Below, piece by piece: positions 63,101 through 64,000 of a DNA stretch of 64,000 bases. The notes beneath the pieces were generated by a model. The model did not search any database. It saw only the letters and a program-made list of their open reading frames with translations, and had not been told where the DNA came from. The translations under genes and the position numbers were made by a program. The DNA is from Christiangramia salexigens (GTDB lineage Bacteria; Bacteroidota; Bacteroidia; Flavobacteriales; Flavobacteriaceae): assembly GCF_001889005.1 (NCBI RefSeq), contig NZ_CP018153.1, positions 592,501-656,500 on the forward strand. Reading direction: 5' to 3'. Position 1 is the first letter of the stretch, and every line of letters starts with the position of its first letter.

Positions 63101-64000
63101 AATATTTACTATTGCACCGCAATTGTTTAGATCATTATCTACACTAATATTTGCTTTAGGAGTGATGACAGGTATAGTGGTATCTTCCACCGTAATAATT
63201 TGTACAACATCCAAACTATTTCCGCCATTATCGGTCACCCTATAAGTTCTGGTGATCGTTTCAGGGTTGAAATTATCATCACTTACATCTCCAATATGGC
63301 TTACACTTGGTGCATCAGAAGAACCTGTGAAACAATTATCGGAAACATTGGTCACCACATTCTTATTAGCAGCTGGAATATCAGAAGCACATTCCACGCT
63401 AAGTGGAGCAGGAGCTGTTGCCGTTGGAGCTTCATCATCCTGAACAATAATATCCTGAGTACAAGTACTGGTATTATCATCGTTATCAGTTACAGTCCAT
63501 GTAACGGTTGTTGTACCCAATGGGTAAACTCCCGAAGCATCATCTGTACCTGTATAATCGTTAACAATAGATTTGATCCCACCGTTATCTGAAACTGATG
63601 GAGTTGGAATGCTAACAGTAGCGCTACACATCCCCGCATCCACAGATTCCAGTCTGGTAGGAGCACAGTTTATTACGGGATCTTCCTGATCTACAACTAT
63701 AATATCCTGAGAACAGGTACTGGTATTTCCATGTATATCGGTCACCGTCCAAGTAATGGTGGTAGTCCCTAAAGGATAATTGTCTGAAGCGTCACTTGTG
63801 TTATTATAGTCATTTGTGATCGTATCCACGCCACAGTTATCTCCAATTGAAGGAGCAGGAACAGTAACATCGGCATTGCTTTGACCTGCTGCTGTAGCAG
63901 TTGTGATATCTCCACTACAGGTAATTGATGGGGCTTCGCTGTCTGAAACTGTTACATCCTGAGTACAGGTGGCTGTATTTCCAGCACCATCTGTAACCGT
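51131..64000 (-). CDS. Giant HYR/cadherin/VCBS-repeat adhesin with T9SS type B sorting domain (5' end outside the window)
   Basis: 4289 residues are visible, and the frame is open to the right edge, so the N-terminus and signal peptide are missing. From N to C: HYR domains (64000-63181); nine ~87-residue HYR domains in two alternating types (63180-60821); seven almost identical 83-residue HYR units (60820-59078); cadherin-like/tandem-95 domains with VCBS repeats, partly duplicated (59077-54130); HYR domains, partly duplicated (54129-51930); a SprB-like segment; and the gliding-motility-associated type B sorting domain (VVTPNGDNQNDFF, IFNRWGAKVFE, GTYYYFVKM). It is exported by the type IX system and should form a long calcium- and disulfide-stabilised fibre. 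Ligand unknown. Confidence 0.93.
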   Translation of the reverse strand, partial: TVTDGAGNTATCTQDVTVSDSEAPSITCSGDITTATAAGQSNADVTVPAPSIGDNCGVDTITNDYNNTSDASDNYPLGTTTITWTVTDIHGNTSTCSQDIIVVDQEDPVINCAPTRLESVDAGMCSATVSIPTPSVSDNGGIKSIVNDYTGTDDASGVYPLGTTTVTWTVTDNDDNTSTCTQDIIVQDDEAPTATAPAPLSVECASDIPAANKNVVTNVSDNCFTGSSDAPSVSHIGDVSDDNFNPETITRTYRVTDNGGNSLDVVQIITVEDTTIPVITPKANISVDNDLNNCGAIVNIVPADATDNCSVGTPIGTREDGLALNEAFPVGTTTITWNVSDASGNPAEPKTQTVTVTDTQHPTVTAGSDITQNTDNGLCTARVDIPVATFSDNCNVSISWEMTGVTNASGTGQAGTQTLNKGITTITYTATDSAGLIAEDSMIITVSDNEIPVITPQANISVDNDTDTCGALVNITPASATDNCGLETLTGTRSDGLALTAVFPIGVTTITWNVQDENGNDAVSKTQTVTVTDAQNPSLTAGADFAQDTDTGVCTASVQVPDADINDNCSAELEWEMSGATTGSGTGQAGTQTLNRGITTITYTAKDAANNSVQDAIVITVNDNEKPVITPKDDIVVGNTANLCSASVNIVNADVSDNCGVGTPTGTRGDGLALSDPYPLGITTISWNVQDVNGNIAETKIQTVRVNDTQNPSLTAGADFSQPTDPGLCTASVAIPNASFDDNCNANLSWVMTGATSRSGSGQALTQNLNEGTTVITYTATDGAGNTAQDVMEITVNDNEIPVITPKADIVANVDPNKCSAVIAIEAPEVTDNCGVGAPTGTRSDLLSLTDPFTLGTTTITWRAIDINGNNAVVKTQKVTVNDNEFPTLTVGGNLSQTTDPAVCTADVDVPNVSFDDNCNASISWVMSGATSGSGNDQVGTQTLNIGVTRITYTATDVANNEVTDSIDITVSDNELPVITPKANITRDNDPNSCDALVSIVAADVSDNCGAGAPTGTRSDGLALTDPFPAGITTITWNVTDVNGNSAEPKTQTVTVNDVENPVITTCAADVTVNADSGDCAVDATNVNLGTPTATDNCDTDLTFTNDAPASFPVGTTVVTWTAKDDANNTITCTQNVTVVDNQSPVITSCAADVTVNADSGDCAADATNVNLGTPTATDNCDTDLTFTNDAPASFPVGTTVVTWTAKDDANNTITCTQNVTVVDNQSPVITTCAADVTVNADSGDCAADATNVNLGTPTATDNCDTDLTFTNDAPVSFPVGTTVVTWTAKDDANNTITCTQNVTIVDNQSPVITSCAADVTVNADSGDCAADATNVNLGTPTATDNCDTDLTFTNDAPASFPVGTTVVTWTAKDDANNTITCTQNVTVVDNQSPVITSCAADVTVNADSGDCAADATNVNLGTPTATDNCDTDLTFTNDAPASFPVGTTVVTWTAKDDANNTITCTQNVTVVDNQSPVITSCAADVTVNADSGDCAADATNVNLGTPTATDNCDTDLTFTNDAPASFPVGTTVVTWTAKDDANNTITCTQNVTVVDNQSPVITSCAADVTVNADSGDCAADATNVNLGTPTATDNCDTDLTFTNDAPASFPVGTTVVTWTAKDDANNTITCTQNVTVISTPVAVDDTAITNEDSPVDIGVLGNDTDCDNNIDITSVNVVSNPTNGSISVDQVTGEITYTPNANFEGNDSFTYTVKDLDTQESNLATVSITVNPVNDKPLAVDDINNTDEDVILIVDATNGVLANDSDLDSDPLSVSSFTINGITYPAGTVATVPEEGSLQIDTDGSYIFTPFQDFTGDFPVVVYTISDGSLTDNGLLKLSVNPVNDAPVAVDDKAASNPDVDVIILVLKNDYDVDGDNITIISVTQPTKGESGPQLGSTTINAADNTITFSPPPGVGAKGTYFFEYTIQDPSGLTDIAEVQVTIPHTEIKPEANPDAYTTNEDTPLNIDAAAGLLNNDFDGNNDKLFVHEFGLNDGSGGIVTSVLAGNDLTIPNVGVLNIADDGSFTFDPALNYNGDIPGIVYGIKDGPDLTNSRTDYSTLNIRVRPVNDAPDATDDNFLIDEDETLTGNIISIDNGSGVDTDVDGDLIEIEQFIINGNPTAYLPGETATITSVGSLKIESNGDLTFVPVLNYDGTVPVITYTLTDNALTDTAEVNITITPQNDAPVAKNDVLTLNEGEAKDVNVIANDSDIDGTLDLTSINITTPPSNGTLVDNGDGTIEYTHDGSETTTDSFFYTIMDNNGAVSNTAEVVITINPVNDIPDFSGDDTGSVTEDETDPTLTENGTLIISDGDTNESSFQAGSAVAETGALGQLSILNTGEWTYTVPNSNVQYLGEGDTKIEKFTVTSFDGTEHVITITINGVNDAPIADSSAITVDEESTDNPLGLTAPTDADGDALTIKVTGLPALGTVYLADGTAVAIDQTLSATELENLVYDAPADYKPGDDAGDFTYSVADAIESVFGATDIIIDPVNDAPVAQDDVLTLNEGEAKDVNVIANDSDIDGTLDLTSINITTPPSNGTLVDNGDGTIEYTHDGSETTTDSFFYTIMDNNGAVSNTAEVVITINPVNDIPDFSGDDTGSVTEDETDPTLTENGTLIISDGDTNESSFQAGTAAAETGALGQLSILNTGEWTYTVPNSNVQYLGEGDTKIEKFTVTSFDGTEHVITITINGVNDTPIADSSAITVDEESTDNPLGLTAPTDADGDALTITVTGLPALGTVYLSDGTAVAIDQTISATELENLVYDAPADYDAGDDAGDFTYSVTDAIETVYGTTDINIKPVNDAPVAKDDSANTDEDTDVVVDVLNNDSDVDGDSIAIENTTDPANGTITVNADGTITYTPDADFSGTDSFTYTITDGTLESAPATVTINVGATNDAPIADSSVITVDEESTDTPLGLTAPSDIDGDVLTIKVTDLPALGTVTLSDGTAVVIGQTLSTTELENLVYDAPADYDAGDDAGDFVYSVTDAIETVYGATDININPINDAPVAKDDSAKTDEDTDVIVEVLDNDSDVDGDDLTVTVEPGQEPENGTVTVNTDGTITYSPNDNFNGEDTFSYTVSDGNGGTDTATVTVTVDADNDAPVAKDDTAITDEDIDVIVDVLDNDSDIDGDDLSVSIEPGQEPSNGTVSVNTDGTATYSPNDNFNGDDTFSYTISDGNGGTDTATVTVTVNAINDAPVAVNDNANIDQDSTIEISVLENDSDLDGDNLTVSDLTQPNNGSVSTDGTTVTYIPNESFTGTDTFTYTISDGNGGTDTAVVTVEVSDTEGPSIDCPQPVITDNDAGDCGAIVSFSMPEITDNSGNATIVQTEGPVSGEEFPVGTTTVSFTATDDAGNTTDCSFTVTVNDTEAPVVEEMDDIIVSNDSENCGAIVEFGMVGARDNCGLQSVKITEGFVSGSEFPVGTTTVTYTVTDVNGNTTTESFTVTVNDTEAPEVSCPENIIINTITGEAYAVVTFEDATTTDNCEASVEQTGGPASGSQFPIGTTTVTFTATDAAGNTTECSFTVTVEDNEDPTLECPSPITQNVDAGECGAVVEFTIPQGFDNSGEVSVEQTAGPASGEVFPVGTTTITFTATDASGNTTECSFTVTVNDDEAPIAEDMSNIVVNSDPGVCGAVVEYGVVGAKDNCGLESVEVTEGPASGETFPVGTTTVTYTVTDVNGNTTTESFTVTVNDTEAPEVSCPENIIINTITGEAYAVVTFEDATTTDNCEASVEQTGGPASGSQFPIGTTTVTFTATDAAGNTTECSFTVTVEDNEDPTLECPSPITQNVDAGECGAVVEFTIPQGFDNSGEVSVEQTAGPASGEVFPVGTTTITFTATDASGNTTECSFTVTVNDDEAPVLEEMNDIVVDNDPGRCGAIVEFEMIGAKDNCELSTVEITEGLQSGTEFPVGTNQVTYTVKDINGNVATESFTVTVNDTEAPTIECPQDITMIVEIGTTATVVEYTEIITTDNCDGTTVELTSGLASGEEFPLGTTTVTYTVTDAAGNSTSCNFTVTVEEEELPEVPSAPSASVTTEASCALPFGTITVETMEGLTYSIDGVNYEESGIFTDLEPGTYEVTARDEFGQTSEVTFVTIEAPVATEIETTTIDLCQTDGIYDLFELLIGDVDKSGTWSDAANTGALDDGYIDPAMLEVGEYVFTYNLEGICPSTTEVTVSINNDCVVLPCSLSDIKGSISKVVTPNGDNQNDFFVVDKDVECDFIYDVMIFNRWGAKVFEAENYQNNWDGQSQKSFTSSNQLPAGTYYYFVKMRGSNMEAIQGFIYLGTK
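52419..53728 (-). repeat. Exact 575-bp duplication in the adhesin gene (735-bp period)
   Basis: Bases 52419-52993 and 53154-53728 read as identical, 735 bases (245 codons) apart. They encode two HYR domains and part of a third. The first difference at the 3' side is at 52994/53729. The intervening 160 bases differ from their counterparts. The identity at synonymous sites shows a recent duplication or gene conversion. Confidence 0.88.
55588..57447 (-). repeat. 930-bp tandem duplication of a cadherin-VCBS module
   Basis: Copies at 55588-56517 and 56518-57447. Each encodes about 310 residues: a cadherin-like domain (LTLNEGEAKDVNVIANDSD), a VCBS repeat (TENGTLIISDGDTNESSF.. GEWTYTVPNSN) and a further module (DEESTDNPLGLTAP). 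The copies are almost but not quite identical. A third, more diverged copy of the last module lies at about 54980-55320. Confidence 0.85.
59078..60820 (-). repeat. Seven-copy 249-bp tandem array in the adhesin gene
   Basis: Seven in-frame units of exactly 249 bases encode 83-residue HYR domains (PVIT[ST]CAADVTVNADSGDC ... DDANNTITCTQNVTVVDNQ). Units differ by only a few bases each. The first in protein order starts N-P-V-I and the last ends I-S-T-P, where the others have V-D-N-Q. Each has four Cys, enough for two disulfides. Such identity favours slippage or recombination, so copy number should differ between strains. Confidence 0.92.
60821..63180 (-). repeat. Alternating A-B HYR repeats in the adhesin gene
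   Basis: Nine diverged domains of about 87 residues alternate. Type A (PVITPKANI..NDxxxC..DNCGVGTPTGTRSDGLAL..TTITWNV) occurs five times. Type B (PSLTAGADF..TDxGxCTA..DNC..LSWEMSGAT..GTQTLN..TTITYTA) occurs four times. The repeat unit that was copied in evolution was therefore the A-B pair of about 520 bp. Confidence 0.8.

Noticed and set aside
63827..63829. A GTG codon that could start the giant adhesin gene
   Set aside because: The frame continues without a stop to base 64000 and encodes a further typical HYR domain, so the GTG is an internal valine and the real start lies outside the window.

Overview
The window is an ordinary chromosomal stretch of a marine-type member of the Bacteroidota, family Flavobacteriaceae (a Gramella/Christiangramia-like bacterium is my best guess; this is inference). 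The evidence is a low-GC genome, the Bacteroidota -7 promoter element TAnnTTTG ahead of many genes, little sign of Shine-Dalgarno sequences, lipoproteins and porin-like barrels typical of the group, type IX secretion (T9SS) sorting domains of both type A and type B, a PorP/SprF family protein, and a Flavobacteria-type 6S RNA between zapA and rny. No phage, transposon, CRISPR array or tRNA/rRNA gene was seen.

Layout. 1-5.3 kb: a possible gene tail, a ZIP metal transporter with a DUF4268 protein, a THUMP rRNA methylase, and the rlmD-DUF6452-DUF6048 operon. 5.4-9.2 kb: ornithine aminotransferase (rocD), convergent with a group of membrane and T9SS-exported proteins. 9.2-14 kb: a small membrane protein and Smr protein, a TSP3 lipoprotein, a cysteine desulfurase and an M23 peptidase. 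14.1-16.6 kb: a coiled-coil protein, zapA, 6S RNA and rny. 16.7-20.3 kb: an aldo/keto reductase, xerD, and two porin-like barrels with the frameshifted remains of a third between them. 20.4-30.97 kb: aroQ with a Dph6-like ATPase, lpdA, two msrB genes, hydrolases, an M48 lipoprotein, an MFS permease, and an ECF sigma/anti-sigma operon with two beta-repeat surface proteins. 31.2-36.5 kb: lon, cmk, rpsA. 36.5-42.7 kb: a six-PAS histidine kinase with its receiver protein, and a periplasmic glycoside hydrolase. 42.9-47.5 kb: a hydrolase, pyrR-pyrB, a STAS-like protein with RNase Z, and a CAP-domain lipoprotein. 47.5-48.3 kb: a largely non-coding stretch with relics.

48.3-64 kb is the most striking part. 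A giant cell-surface protein runs off the right edge of the window: 4289 residues are visible and the N-terminus lies outside. It is followed in the same operon by a PorP/SprF family outer-membrane protein and an OmpA-family protein with the domain order of PorE. The giant protein is built of HYR, cadherin-like and VCBS modules and ends in a T9SS type B sorting domain, so the three genes look like an adhesin with its dedicated secretion and anchoring partners. Its DNA carries three generations of internal duplication: seven almost identical 249-bp units, an exact 575-bp duplication with a 735-bp period, and a 930-bp duplication.

Starts were moved inward from the longest open frame where a promoter, a signal peptide or the known family start argued for it; each case is stated in the entry.
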